The position numbers were made by a program, and so were the translations under genes. The notes beneath the pieces are model-generated. The model was not told the origin of the DNA. It ran no database searches and saw only the letters and a list, made by a program, of their open reading frames with translations. This document shows, one piece after another, positions 1-7,727 of a stretch of 64,000 nt of DNA (its first letter is position 1; every line of letters begins with the position of its first letter). Origin of the DNA: Mannheimia cairinae (GTDB lineage Bacteria; Pseudomonadota; Gammaproteobacteria; Enterobacterales; Pasteurellaceae); assembly GCF_028649535.1 (NCBI RefSeq), contig NZ_JAQSJE010000003.1, positions 1 through 64,000 of the forward strand. The letters are read 5' to 3'.

Positions 1-45
1 GCTGTGCTGTGCTGTGCTGTGATGTGCTGTGCTGTGCTGTGCTGT
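1..45. repeat. Pentanucleotide tandem repeat (GCTGT)9
   Basis: Nine contiguous 5-bp units read GCTGT on the plus strand and ACAGC on the minus strand. The fifth unit (21-25) is GATGT. The tract touches the window edge and may be longer. On the minus strand it sits inside the first codons of an open frame, so a change of one unit would shift the frame. The single variant unit would be expected to lower slippage somewhat. Confidence 0.9.
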
Positions 46-48
46 CAT
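1..48 (-). CDS. 5' end of a probable phase-variable gene, truncated by the window edge
   Basis: An ATG at 48-46 is preceded at 62-56 by a good ribosome-binding site (AAAGGAA) with 7 nt between it and the start. The coding frame then runs directly into nine ACAGC units and stays open to the window edge (M-T-A-Q-H-S-T-A-Q-H-I...). A start codon followed at once by a tandem repeat whose unit is not a multiple of three is the classic build of a contingency gene switched by slipped-strand mispairing. In this family such genes include type III methyltransferases (mod), glycosyltransferases and adhesins. The product cannot be named because only 16 codons lie inside the window. Promoter-like hexamers (TTGACT at 134-129 and TATTTA at 112-107, 16 bp apart) lie upstream. 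Confidence 0.55.
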   Translation of the reverse strand, partial: MTAQHSTAHHSTAQHS

Positions 49-160
49 TATGATGTTCCTTTGAAAATAAATGTCAAACAAATTTTACTAAAATTAGCAC
101 TACTTATAAATACAAAAATTGCTTTGTGAGTCAATATACTTTTCCCATATAGTCACTTAA

Positions 161-367
161 AGAATCAGCAAATTACGGAGTACTTATTGGAGTTTAAAAC
201 GTAGCATAAGCTATTTATTTGCCTATCAAGTGTATCCCGAGTTAAACATTGCTCATACAACCAACTTGGTGGAATCATTTTTTAGACAAATGAAAGCAAA
301 ATTAGCCTCGTATCAGTGACTAACTGATGAACATAAGATAATGTTTATAAAAGATTTTATTTGCTAA
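161..367 (+). pseudogene. Remnant of an insertion-sequence transposase (C-terminal end)
   Basis: The plus frame from 161 reads like the C-terminal end of an IS transposase of the kind ending in 'LRSAYRSLKT...YLF.Y....LNI..TTN.L.G.F..(L/M)K.KL..H.GLS...K...I...L'. Recognisable pieces are YWSLKRS, YLFAYQVYPELNI, HTTNLVESFFRQMKAKL and, after an in-frame TGA at 317-319, LTDEHKIMFIKDFI. The frame is closed upstream by TAA at 158-160. No start codon, N-terminal domain or terminal inverted repeat is visible, so this is a decayed fragment and not a mobile element. The family assignment rests on memory of the motif only. Confidence 0.6.
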
Positions 368-454
368 AAGAGTTAAAATAAAGCCATAGCAGACATCAAA
401 AATGTTCACTATCCCAAAATGCAAATTTGGGGAGTAAATTGATTATTTGCTTTT

Positions 455-480
455 GGCACAAGTGGGACACTCGCACCATC
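455..480 (+). repeat. Degenerate half-copy of the hrpA-associated palindromic element
   Basis: The sequence GGCACAAG..GGACACT.GCACCATC matches, with a few changes and one missing base, the right-hand unit of the 62-bp double-palindrome elements at 3103-3164 and 4681-4742. No clear left-hand unit precedes it. It is immediately followed by GGTGC, which allows a short GCACC/GGTGC hairpin. Confidence 0.45.
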
Positions 481-561
481 GGTGCAAGTACAACGGGTTG
501 AGGGGATTACCTTGTATGTGCAAAAAATATCATAGTTAAATTACCTCTCTACTAATTAAAA

Positions 562-626
562 ACAAGCGGTTAAATTTCCTGAATTTCTTGCAATTTGCAA
601 AAGTTTCGCCAAATTTAACCGCTTGT
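562..626 (-). terminator. hrpA terminator made of two inverted uptake signal sequences
   Basis: ACAAGCGGTTAAATTT at 562-577 is mirrored by AAATTTAACCGCTTGT at 611-626, giving a stem of about 16 bp around an AT-rich loop. It lies directly after the hrpA stop codon. Both arms carry the Apl-type DNA uptake core ACAAGCGGT. Paired uptake sequences used as terminators are established for Pasteurellaceae and Neisseria. Confidence 0.75.
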
Positions 627-638
627 CTTATTATCAGA

Positions 639-3600
639 TTATTTTACGTCAGCAATCAAATTTAAAATACGTTTATCTGAAATCGGGTATTTAGTACCAA
701 TTTGCTGAGCAAAGAGGCTCACTCGTAATTCCTCAATCATATAGCGAATTTCAATAATTTCATCAGGAATTGCTTTCGATTTTGGTAATTTCGCTAACAG
801 TTGTTTATAGGTGTTTTGAACTTGCTCTACCCGTAGCATTTTGGCTCGGTCGGTGTTGGTGTCTATGCCTAATTTATCTAAGCGTTTGTCAATTGCACTT
901 AAATAGCGGTATAAATCCGCCAAGCGTTGATGCCCAGTTTGGGTTACAAATTCAGGGTAAATCAAGCCTTCTATTTGGGCTTTAATATCCGACAATGCAA
1001 ATGCCATTGTGAAATCCATTTTTCCTTTCATTCGTTTATTGATTTCAAAGGCGAGGGTGAGGCATTTTTCCACTTGCAGAGCTATTTCGGCGGTTGTGTC
1101 GTTAAGGTTTGCTCGTACAAATTCGTGTAAGGCGTGGAATTTTTCTTCATTCCACACAAAGCCACCAAATTCTTCCACTAATTTATCTACCGCACATGCA
1201 ATGCAGTCATCAATTAAATCTAACACCTTACCGAACGGGGCGAAATATAGTCCTAATTTCGCTTTATTCGGCAGTTTTTCGTGTAAATATTTAATTGGCG
1301 AAGGTACGTTTAATAGCAGTAAACGACGTAACCCTGCCTGCATTGCTCGGGCTTGCTCAAATTCGGTTTCAAACAGTTTAATACCAACCGATTCTTTTTC
1401 ATCCACAATCGCAGGGTAGGCTTTTACGCTGAAATGGCGTTTTTTCTGCTCATAGAATTGAGGTAAATCTGCAAAGCTCCAAACATGAATCCCGCTTTGC
1501 TCAATGCCGTCATCGGCAATGTTAGAAAGTGTTTCTTGCACCTGATCTTTTAAGGCAAATTTCAGCTCATCAAGGTTTTCGCTTTCAGCAATTTTTTTAC
1601 CTTTTTCATCAATCACACGGAAAGTCATTCGCAAATGAGTAGGCAGTTGGGAGAGATCCCATAATTCTGGCGGAACTGCTACTCCTGTCATTCGGCGAAG
1701 TTCGTAAGTTAAACTTTCCAAAAGCGGTTTGGCAAAAGGCTCTGCTTTAGCTAAAAAAGCCTCGGCATAGTTTGGTGCCGGCACAAAACTGCGACGAGTC
1801 GCTTTAGGTAATGATTTGATCAGTGAGACCACTAACTCTTGACGTAAGCCCGGGATTTGCCAGTCAAAACCTTCTGGCTCAACTTGATTTAACAAGGGGA
1901 GCGGAATATGCACCGTAACACCGTCGTGATCTTGCCCAATTTCAAACTGATAGCTTAATTTGAGCTTGAGTTGCCCTTGATGCCAGAAATTCGGGAAATC
2001 TAATTCACTGACTTTATTCGCCTCTTCATTGATCAAAAACGACTTTTCAAAGTTAAGCAATTCAGGATCTTGCTTGCTTGCTTTTTTCCACCAAGTGTCG
2101 AAATGCTTACTGGAAACTACCTCCGTACCAACACGCTGATCGTAAAAGTCAAACAACACTTGTTCATCTACCAAAATATCACGGCGGCGAGATTTATGTT
2201 CTAGATCTTCCACTTCTTTGATCAAGCGGTTATTTTCTTTGAAAAATTTGTAATTATTATGCCAATCGCCTTCCACCATTGCTGAGCGGATAAAAATCTC
2301 ACGGCTGGTGGAAGGGTCGATTGAGCCATAATTAACAGGGCGGTTTACCACAATCGGCAAGCCGTAAAGCGAGACTTTTTCATAAGCCATTACCGTCCCT
2401 TTAGATTTTGACCAATGGGGTTCGCTGTAACTGCTTTTAATTAAATGCACGGCAAGCGGCTCAATCCATTCTGGCTCAATTTTTGCCACTGTTCTTGCCC
2501 ACAATTTTGTGGTTTCCACCAATTCAGAGGCGATAATCCATTTCGGCTGTTTTTTGAAAAGAGCAGAGCTTGGGAACACAAAAAACTGTGCGTTTCTTGC
2601 CCCTAAGTAGTGCATTTTTTCATTATCTTTTAAGCCGATATGGGAAAGCAAGCCCGTGAGTAAAGCGGTGTGAATTTGCTGATAATTCGCCTCAAGGGTG
2701 TTAATCGGCAAGCCCATTTCTCGCACGGCAAGGCGGAGTTGATGATAAATATCCTGCCATTCACGCACCCGCAAATAGTTGAGGTAATCTTTCTGGCACA
2801 GTTTGCGGAACTGATTTTTGCTCAGCTCTTTTTGTTGTTGCTGAATAAAACGCCATAAATTCACAAAAGCTAAGAAGTCGGAATCTTTATCAGCAAAACG
2901 GCGGTGTTTATCGTCTGCCGATTGCTGTTTTTCTTGCGGACGCTCACGTGGGTCTTGAATTGAAAGAGCCGAAACAATCATCATCACTTCGTGCAAACTG
3001 CCATTTTTTGCCCCTTCAATTACCATTCTGCCCAAACGAGGGTCGATAGGCAGTTGGGCAAGTTGTTTGCCGATTGGGGTTAATCTCCAGCCATTTTTGC
3101 TAGCGCGAGCGTCCTCGCTCGTGCTTGTCTTTTTCGTGGTACAAGCGTGGACGCTTGCACCATCTTTATTATGAAATCTAATCGCTTGCAGCTCTTCCAA
3201 CAAGCGAATCCCGTCTTGCACTTGGCGAATATCGGGGCTATCGACAAAGGGAAAAGAGGCAATGTCGGATAAGCCGAGCGAGCTCATCTGCAAAATCACG
3301 GAAGCAAGATTAGTGCGTAAAATTTCAGGATCGGTAAATTGAGGGCGGTTGTTAAAATCCTCCTCTGAATACAAGCGGATACAAATCCCTTCCGAAATAC
3401 GTCCGCAACGTCCTTTCCGCTGATTGGCTGAGGCTTGAGAGATCGGCTCAATCGGTAAGCGTTGCACTTTGGTGCGGTAGCTATAACGAGAAATACGAGC
3501 CGTCCCCGTATCAATCACATATTTAATATTCGGAATAGTGAGCGAGGTTTCAGCAACGTTGGTGGCTAAAATCACACGATTTAGTCCGCTAGGTTTAAAA

Positions 3601-4646
3601 ATGCGTTGCTGTTCTTCTGCGGAAAGGCGAGCATAAAGGGGCAGAATTTCAGTAAAACGAAGTTCTCGCTTATTTAATGCCTCGGCGGTATCTCGAATTT
3701 CACGTTCGCCGTTCATAAAAATCAGAATATCGCCTCTGCCTTCGGCTTGTAGCTCGTCCACCGCATTTAAAATGCCTTGCAGTTGGTCTTGATCCTCTTC
3801 TTCAATAATTGGGCGATAACGCACTTCCACAGGGAAAGTACGACCAGAAACTTCAATAATAGGGGCATTATTAAAATGCTTAGAAAAACGCTCAACATCA
3901 ATGGTTGCCGAGGTAATGATTACTTTAAGATCAGGGCGTTTATCTAAAATCTGCTTTAAGTAGCCTAAGATAAAATCATTGTTGAGCGAGCGTTCGTGAG
4001 CCTCGTCAATAATTAAGGTGTCGTATTGATTGAGATAGCGATCATTTTGAATTTCGGCAAGCAAGATCCCGTCTGTCATCAGTTTGACTAGGGTGTTGTC
4101 GTTAATTTGATCGTTAAAACGGACTTTATAACCCACCGTTGAGCCGATTTCGCATTGTAATTCTTCCGCAATACGGTTTGCTACCGAGCGAGCTGCAATT
4201 CGGCGAGGCTGAGTATGCCCAATTAAGCCTTTTACGCCACGTCCGAGTTCTAAACACATTTTAGGCAGTTGAGTGGTTTTACCCGAGCCGGTTTCCCCGG
4301 CAATAACCACTACCTGGTTTTCCGCAATCAGCTTTAAGATTTCTTCACGGCGAGCGGAAACAGGTAAATCAGGATAGCTGATTTTTAGGCTTTCTTGCGT
4401 TGTTTTACGTGCAGAAAAACGAGCTTGAGCCGATAAAATATCGGCTTCAATTTCTGCTTTTACCGCAAGGCGAGCAGGCTCACTTTTAATATTAGCCATA
4501 CCGTTAATACGGTTGCGTAAACGGCGATAGTCGGTGTTAGTTACTGCTTTAAGCTGAGAAAGTAATGCCTTTTGTTCTTCTGAATATGGCATTGGTTTGT
4601 GTGCAAGCGGTCGTTTTTTGTCTGAATTTTGCGAAATTTTGGTCAT
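639..4646 (-). CDS. hrpA: ATP-dependent RNA helicase HrpA
   Basis: A 1335-residue DEAH-box helicase, close to the usual length of about 1300. It shows Walker A GETGSGKT (residues 117-124), DEAH (214-217), a TSATID motif III and QRKGRCGR motif VI. These are followed by the helicase-associated and OB-fold regions and the long C-terminal extension typical of bacterial HrpA. In bacteria HrpA unwinds RNA and helps release stalled ribosomes and process mRNA in the cytoplasm. The odd feature is about 21 residues with no counterpart I recall in the family (DGASVHACTTKK...EDARA), lying between GIRLLEELQAI and the GWRLTPIGKQLAQLPIDPRLGRM block. They are encoded entirely by a 62-bp palindromic element. 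No strong ribosome-binding site precedes the ATG. Confidence 0.96.
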   Translation of the reverse strand: MTKISQNSDKKRPLAHKPMPYSEEQKALLSQLKAVTNTDYRRLRNRINGMANIKSEPARLAVKAEIEADILSAQARFSARKTTQESLKISYPDLPVSARREEILKLIAENQVVVIAGETGSGKTTQLPKMCLELGRGVKGLIGHTQPRRIAARSVANRIAEELQCEIGSTVGYKVRFNDQINDNTLVKLMTDGILLAEIQNDRYLNQYDTLIIDEAHERSLNNDFILGYLKQILDKRPDLKVIITSATIDVERFSKHFNNAPIIEVSGRTFPVEVRYRPIIEEEDQDQLQGILNAVDELQAEGRGDILIFMNGEREIRDTAEALNKRELRFTEILPLYARLSAEEQQRIFKPSGLNRVILATNVAETSLTIPNIKYVIDTGTARISRYSYRTKVQRLPIEPISQASANQRKGRCGRISEGICIRLYSEEDFNNRPQFTDPEILRTNLASVILQMSSLGLSDIASFPFVDSPDIRQVQDGIRLLEELQAIRFHNKDGASVHACTTKKTSTSEDARASKNGWRLTPIGKQLAQLPIDPRLGRMVIEGAKNGSLHEVMMIVSALSIQDPRERPQEKQQSADDKHRRFADKDSDFLAFVNLWRFIQQQQKELSKNQFRKLCQKDYLNYLRVREWQDIYHQLRLAVREMGLPINTLEANYQQIHTALLTGLLSHIGLKDNEKMHYLGARNAQFFVFPSSALFKKQPKWIIASELVETTKLWARTVAKIEPEWIEPLAVHLIKSSYSEPHWSKSKGTVMAYEKVSLYGLPIVVNRPVNYGSIDPSTSREIFIRSAMVEGDWHNNYKFFKENNRLIKEVEDLEHKSRRRDILVDEQVLFDFYDQRVGTEVVSSKHFDTWWKKASKQDPELLNFEKSFLINEEANKVSELDFPNFWHQGQLKLKLSYQFEIGQDHDGVTVHIPLPLLNQVEPEGFDWQIPGLRQELVVSLIKSLPKATRRSFVPAPNYAEAFLAKAEPFAKPLLESLTYELRRMTGVAVPPELWDLSQLPTHLRMTFRVIDEKGKKIAESENLDELKFALKDQVQETLSNIADDGIEQSGIHVWSFADLPQFYEQKKRHFSVKAYPAIVDEKESVGIKLFETEFEQARAMQAGLRRLLLLNVPSPIKYLHEKLPNKAKLGLYFAPFGKVLDLIDDCIACAVDKLVEEFGGFVWNEEKFHALHEFVRANLNDTTAEIALQVEKCLTLAFEINKRMKGKMDFTMAFALSDIKAQIEGLIYPEFVTQTGHQRLADLYRYLSAIDKRLDKLGIDTNTDRAKMLRVEQVQNTYKQLLAKLPKSKAIPDEIIEIRYMIEELRVSLFAQQIGTKYPISDKRILNLIADVK
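3103..3164. repeat. 62-bp double-palindrome element inserted in frame in hrpA
   Basis: Two 22-27 nt units in opposite orientation are separated by 13 nt (unit 1 at 3103-3124, unit 2 at 3138-3164). Each unit is itself a near-perfect palindrome: GAGCG-TCCT-CGCTC in the first and AAGCGT-GG-ACGCTT in the second. The total length and the 13-nt spacer are identical to the copy at 4681-4742. The element is translated as 21 residues of HrpA. Relative to the intergenic copy, unit 1 has paired A-to-G and T-to-C changes that keep its hairpin, which suggests the fold is what matters. Confidence 0.8.
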
Positions 4647-4680
4647 TGGTTGTTATCAGTAAAATGAATAATAACTGATA

Positions 4681-4742
4681 GCGCAAGCGTCCACGCTTGT
4701 GCTAACAAACTAATTGGCACAAGCGTGGACGCTTGCGCCATC
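4681..4742. repeat. 62-bp double-palindrome element between hrpA and the UPF0756 gene
   Basis: Unit 1 (4681-4702, core AAGCGTCCACGCTT) and unit 2 (4716-4742, core AAGCGTGGACGCTT) are inverted copies of each other around a 13-nt spacer. The element can fold either as two small hairpins or as one long hairpin with 22-bp arms. The organisation resembles REP/BIME-type elements. It lies between the stop of the UPF0756 gene (4756) and the start of hrpA (4646), where it could terminate or stabilise transcripts. Confidence 0.8.
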
Positions 4743-4755
4743 GTTAAAGAAGTTT

Positions 4756-5208
4756 TTAAGCTTTCCCGATTACCAGCGAAATAATCCCTGCTGCAATAAG
4801 CGGGCCGACAGGCACACCACCGAATAATGCAACACCGATAATAGTGCCTATTAGCAAGCCCGTCACTAAAATGGGTTGCCCGCTCATTAAACTCACACCT
4901 CGCCCGCCAAGCCAGGCGACTAATACACCTGAAACAATCGCTAACATCATCTTCCAATTTAAAATTTGTGCGAGTTCAGGCAATAGAATTCGCCCTGATA
5001 CTAGTGGTGCGAGTACACCGATAGTAAGAATAATAATACCGATTTTTAAACCATATTGATCAATAAAAGGAAGGTATTTAGAAAGCAGTGTTTGTTGCAT
5101 AATTAACAGTACCGCAGCGGAAATAGTTACAGCACTGTTTTGGCTGATTAAGCCTAAAATAATGAGTACTACTAACAATAACGCAACAGAATTAAGTTGT
5201 AATGTCAT
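4756..5208 (-). CDS. UPF0756 (DUF441) inner-membrane protein
   Basis: About 150 residues and almost entirely hydrophobic, with four to five membrane segments. It carries the family's conserved blocks: [23 protein letters not shown]-like N-terminus, [20 protein letters not shown] and [21 protein letters not shown]. The family is represented by E. coli YeaL and has no established function. I chose the ATG at 5208; a TTG three codons upstream (5217) would extend the frame, but the ATG start MTLQLNS fits the family better. It lies upstream of hrpA on the same strand, separated by the 62-bp palindromic element. Confidence 0.85.
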   Translation of the reverse strand: MTLQLNSVALLLVVLIILGLISQNSAVTISAAVLLIMQQTLLSKYLPFIDQYGLKIGIIILTIGVLAPLVSGRILLPELAQILNWKMMLAIVSGVLVAWLGGRGVSLMSGQPILVTGLLIGTIIGVALFGGVPVGPLIAAGIISLVIGKA

Positions 5209-5265
5209 AAGTTTCAAAATGTAAAATCCCTTACCTTGTGAGGTAAGGGAAGTTGAAAAGTTAGA

Positions 5266-5556
5266 TTAGTTGATGAATTTCATCAATCCCATTAGCACAC
5301 CGACACCAGCTAAAATAAAGCCAGCCATCTTATACATAGATGATGTTAAACGAACCTCAAGATTAGAAATTTCATTTCTAATTTCTGCCTTTAATTCTTT
5401 TAGATCCTGCTTTGTCGCTAACGCAGATTGGCTTTGTTCTAATGCTTCATCAAGAGCATCAGCAAATGCTTCGGCTATTTCAGGTGTTTGATTAGCTTCT
5501 TGTAAGCGTTTTACAAAACGAAGTTTATCAAATCGTAGGCTCATCATCGTATCCAT
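5266..5556 (-). CDS. Small coiled-coil protein with a C-terminal membrane anchor (DUF1640-like)
   Basis: Ninety-six residues. The N-terminal part (SLRFDKLRFVKRLQEAN...AEAFADALDEAL) is followed by a charged coiled-coil segment (TKQDLKELKAEIRNEISNLE) and one C-terminal transmembrane helix (MAGFILAGVGVLMGLMKF). This layout matches the DUF1640/CCDC90-like family, often found near mobile DNA or as small membrane proteins of unknown role. The start at 5556 is supported by AAGGAT about 7 nt upstream. I infer a membrane-tethered oligomer and nothing more specific. Confidence 0.7.
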   Translation of the reverse strand: MDTMMSLRFDKLRFVKRLQEANQTPEIAEAFADALDEALEQSQSALATKQDLKELKAEIRNEISNLEVRLTSSMYKMAGFILAGVGVLMGLMKFIN

Positions 5557-5654
5557 TCTTGTATCCTTTTGTTACTGAATAATAAAATTAAATTTAGCAC
5601 AATAACAAAAAGGGATTTGGGCTAATTTTGTGATGTATATCGAAAAATTAAATA

Positions 5655-6242
5655 TTAAGCCGCAACCATTACCATTGCAGGGCGGATAACTCTGCCTTGT
5701 AAGGTGTAGCCTTTTTGTAAAACAGTGCTGATATGATTAGATTCAATCCCTTCAGCCGGTTGCATTGAAATCGCTTCGTGCAGTTCAGGGTTAAATGCTT
5801 CGCCTACTTCACCCATAGCCACTACACCAAATTTTGCTAGCGTATTAATAAATTCTTTATGTGTCATTTCCACACCATCAACAAGAGCTTGGGTGGTTTC
5901 ATCGGTTACGGCCTTATCTAACGCATCTAAACCACGCTCTAGATTATCTACCACATTTAATAACTCTTTAGAGAATTTTTCTAAGGCAAATTTATGTGCT
6001 TTTTCGACATCTTGCTCAGCACGACGGCGAATATTTTGGATTTCTGCCTGAGCACGTAATTGAATATCTTGTTCACGCTTGTCAGCATCTAAAATATAGG
6101 CTTCTAATTCTGCAATTTTAGCGTTAGCTTCTTCTAACGGATTGATTAATTGTTCTACTTCTTCGGTAACAACATCTTGTTGAATTTCTTCATTTTCAGC
6201 GATAATTTCTTCCGTTTGAATATTTTCGTTTTGAGTGGTCAT
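5655..6242 (-). CDS. grpE: Nucleotide exchange factor GrpE
   Basis: The 195-residue protein has the acidic N-terminus, the long helical region ([30 protein letters not shown]) and the C-terminal beta domain ending [14 protein letters not shown] that define GrpE. It releases ADP from DnaK in the cytoplasmic chaperone cycle. The start at 6242 (MTTQNEN) is preferred over a start seven codons upstream because AGAGGA lies 7-8 nt before it. Upstream on the minus strand, CTTGAAA at 6316-6310 resembles a sigma-32 -35 element, as expected for a heat-shock gene, but the -10 match is weak. dnaK and dnaJ are not in the window. Confidence 0.95.
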   Translation of the reverse strand: MTTQNENIQTEEIIAENEEIQQDVVTEEVEQLINPLEEANAKIAELEAYILDADKREQDIQLRAQAEIQNIRRRAEQDVEKAHKFALEKFSKELLNVVDNLERGLDALDKAVTDETTQALVDGVEMTHKEFINTLAKFGVVAMGEVGEAFNPELHEAISMQPAEGIESNHISTVLQKGYTLQGRVIRPAMVMVAA

Positions 6243-6377
6243 TTTTAATCCTCTAAATACCAAATTATGAAATGATAAATCTTCTTTAATATAACGATAA
6301 ATGGGTGGATTTCAAGGTTTGGATAAAAAATTTGGCAAAAAATTGCAGTTTTAATAAGAAAAGGCTTGCAAAATATA

Positions 6378-6399
6378 GGGGGTAGCTTAAAATGCCCCC
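6378..6399 (+). promoter_or_regulatory. Leader hairpin upstream of potD
   Basis: GGGGG (6378-6382) can pair with CCCCC (6395-6399) around a 12-nt loop. A second weaker stem (GCCCTT/AAGGC, about 6409-6423) is followed by a run of T. These lie 40-85 bp before potD and may form a leader or attenuator. The function is inferred only. Confidence 0.25.
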
Positions 6400-6463
6400 G
6401 TCTTTTATGCCCTTAGGCAAGGCTATATTTTTTACTCACTTTCTTTTAACGGAGAAAACATAA

Positions 6464-7543
6464 ATGAAAAAATTAGCAGGTTTATTTGCAGCAGGTTTAG
6501 CAACAGTTGCATTAACAGCGTGTAATGACGAGAAAGCAACTGACAATAATGCGACAACGGGCGCAGCAAACCAAACTGTTCATCTTTATACTTGGACAGA
6601 ATATGTACCTGATGGCTTGTTAGATGAATTTACAAAAGAAACTGGAATTAGAGTAGAAGTTTCAAGTCTTGAATCTAACGAAACAATGTATGCAAAATTA
6701 AAGTTACAAGGTAAAGATGGCGGTTATGATGTTATCGCTCCTTCAAACTACTTTGTATCTAAAATGGCAAAAGAAGGAATGTTAGCAGAATTAGATCACG
6801 CTCAACTTCCTGTTATTCAAGAATTAAACCAAGACTGGTTAAACAAACCTTATGATGAAGGTAACAAATATTCATTACCTCAATTATTAGGTGCACCAGG
6901 TATTGCATTTAACACTTCAGACTATCAAGGTAGTGAATTTACTTCTTGGGCTGATTTATGGAAACCAGAATATGCAAACCGTGTACAATTATTAGATGAT
7001 GCACGTGAAGTATTCAATATTGCGTTATTAAAATTAGGTAAAAATCCAAATACAACAGATCCTGCAGAAATTGAAGCTGCTTACGAAGAATTAAGAAAAT
7101 TACGTCCAAACGTACTTTCATTTAGTTCTGATAACCCTGCAAACTCATTTATTTCTGGTGAGGTTTCAGTTGGTCAATTATGGAATGGTTCTGTGCGTAT
7201 TGCTAAGAAAGAAAATGCACCTGTGAATATGGTATTCCCGAAAGAAGGTCCAGTACTTTGGGTTGATACTTTAGCAATTCCAGCAAATGCTAAAAACAAA
7301 GAAAATGCACATAAGTTAATTAACTACTTATTAAGTGCAAAAGTAGCTGAGAAATTAACATTAGAGATTGGTTACCCAACATCTAATATGGAAGCTTTAA
7401 AAGTATTACCAAAAGAGATTACAGAAGACCCAGCAATCTACCCAACTGCTGAAGTATTACAAGCCGCACAATGGCAAGATGATGTTGGTGATGCAATCGA
7501 ACTTTATGAAAAATACTATCAAGAGTTAAAAGCAGCAAAATAA
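6464..7543 (+). CDS. potD: Spermidine/putrescine ABC transporter, substrate-binding lipoprotein PotD
   Basis: The 359-residue protein has a lipoprotein signal ending LTAC (Cys20), so it is anchored rather than free in the periplasm as in E. coli. The mature part carries PotD/PotF signatures: VHLYTWTEYVPDGLLDEFTKETG, GYDVIAPSNYFVSKM, NPANSF and the C-terminal KYYQELKAAK. It binds polyamines and hands them to the PotABC permease, which is not encoded next to it. It is a single-gene unit: GGAG lies about 9 nt before the ATG and a strong terminator follows. Pasteurellaceae often carry more than one unlinked potD paralogue, so exact substrate preference is open. Confidence 0.9.
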   Translation: MKKLAGLFAAGLATVALTACNDEKATDNNATTGAANQTVHLYTWTEYVPDGLLDEFTKETGIRVEVSSLESNETMYAKLKLQGKDGGYDVIAPSNYFVSKMAKEGMLAELDHAQLPVIQELNQDWLNKPYDEGNKYSLPQLLGAPGIAFNTSDYQGSEFTSWADLWKPEYANRVQLLDDAREVFNIALLKLGKNPNTTDPAEIEAAYEELRKLRPNVLSFSSDNPANSFISGEVSVGQLWNGSVRIAKKENAPVNMVFPKEGPVLWVDTLAIPANAKNKENAHKLINYLLSAKVAEKLTLEIGYPTSNMEALKVLPKEITEDPAIYPTAEVLQAAQWQDDVGDAIELYEKYYQELKAAK

Positions 7544-7563
7544 TTGCTGATTAGTTTAAAAAG

Positions 7564-7590
7564 CCTCCGAATTATCTCGGAGGTTTTTTT
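7564..7590 (+). terminator. Rho-independent terminator after potD
   Basis: CCTCCGA (7564-7570) pairs with TCGGAGG (7577-7583) around ATTATC and is followed by seven T. Confidence 0.9.
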
Positions 7591-7727
7591 GTTAAATTTT
7601 CTCCCATTCTTTCTTTTCTAAAGAGAGGAGAGGGCGCTAAAATTTTTATATTGATTAAAATTGCAAACTTTTCCCCAAAAATGACCGCTTTCTAACGTAT
7701 AATAAAGCCCAAATTAAAGAGGTTGAT

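Larger units (their letters stand above)
368..638. other. Non-coding stretch between the transposase remnant and hrpA
   Basis: No credible gene is present. It holds a degenerate half of the palindromic element that occurs in and beside hrpA (455-480) and the paired uptake-signal terminator of hrpA (562-626). The rest is AT-rich sequence with no recognised site. Confidence 0.6.

Noticed and set aside
1-45. CRISPR array or ordinary microsatellite noise
   Set aside because: The units are 5 bp with no spacers, so it is not CRISPR. The start codon and ribosome-binding site directly upstream on the minus strand argue for a coding contingency tract.
1009-1419. A 136-codon plus-strand open frame opposite hrpA
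   Set aside because: It is antisense to a conserved part of hrpA, with no ribosome-binding site or recognisable domain.
3080-3262. A 60-codon minus-strand open frame within hrpA
   Set aside because: It is a shadow frame of hrpA created by the palindromic element; hrpA itself is clearly coding.
4643-4957. A 104-codon minus-strand open frame between hrpA and the UPF0756 gene
   Set aside because: It overlaps the UPF0756 gene in another frame, and its C-terminal part is only the translated palindromic element. There is no family match or ribosome-binding site.
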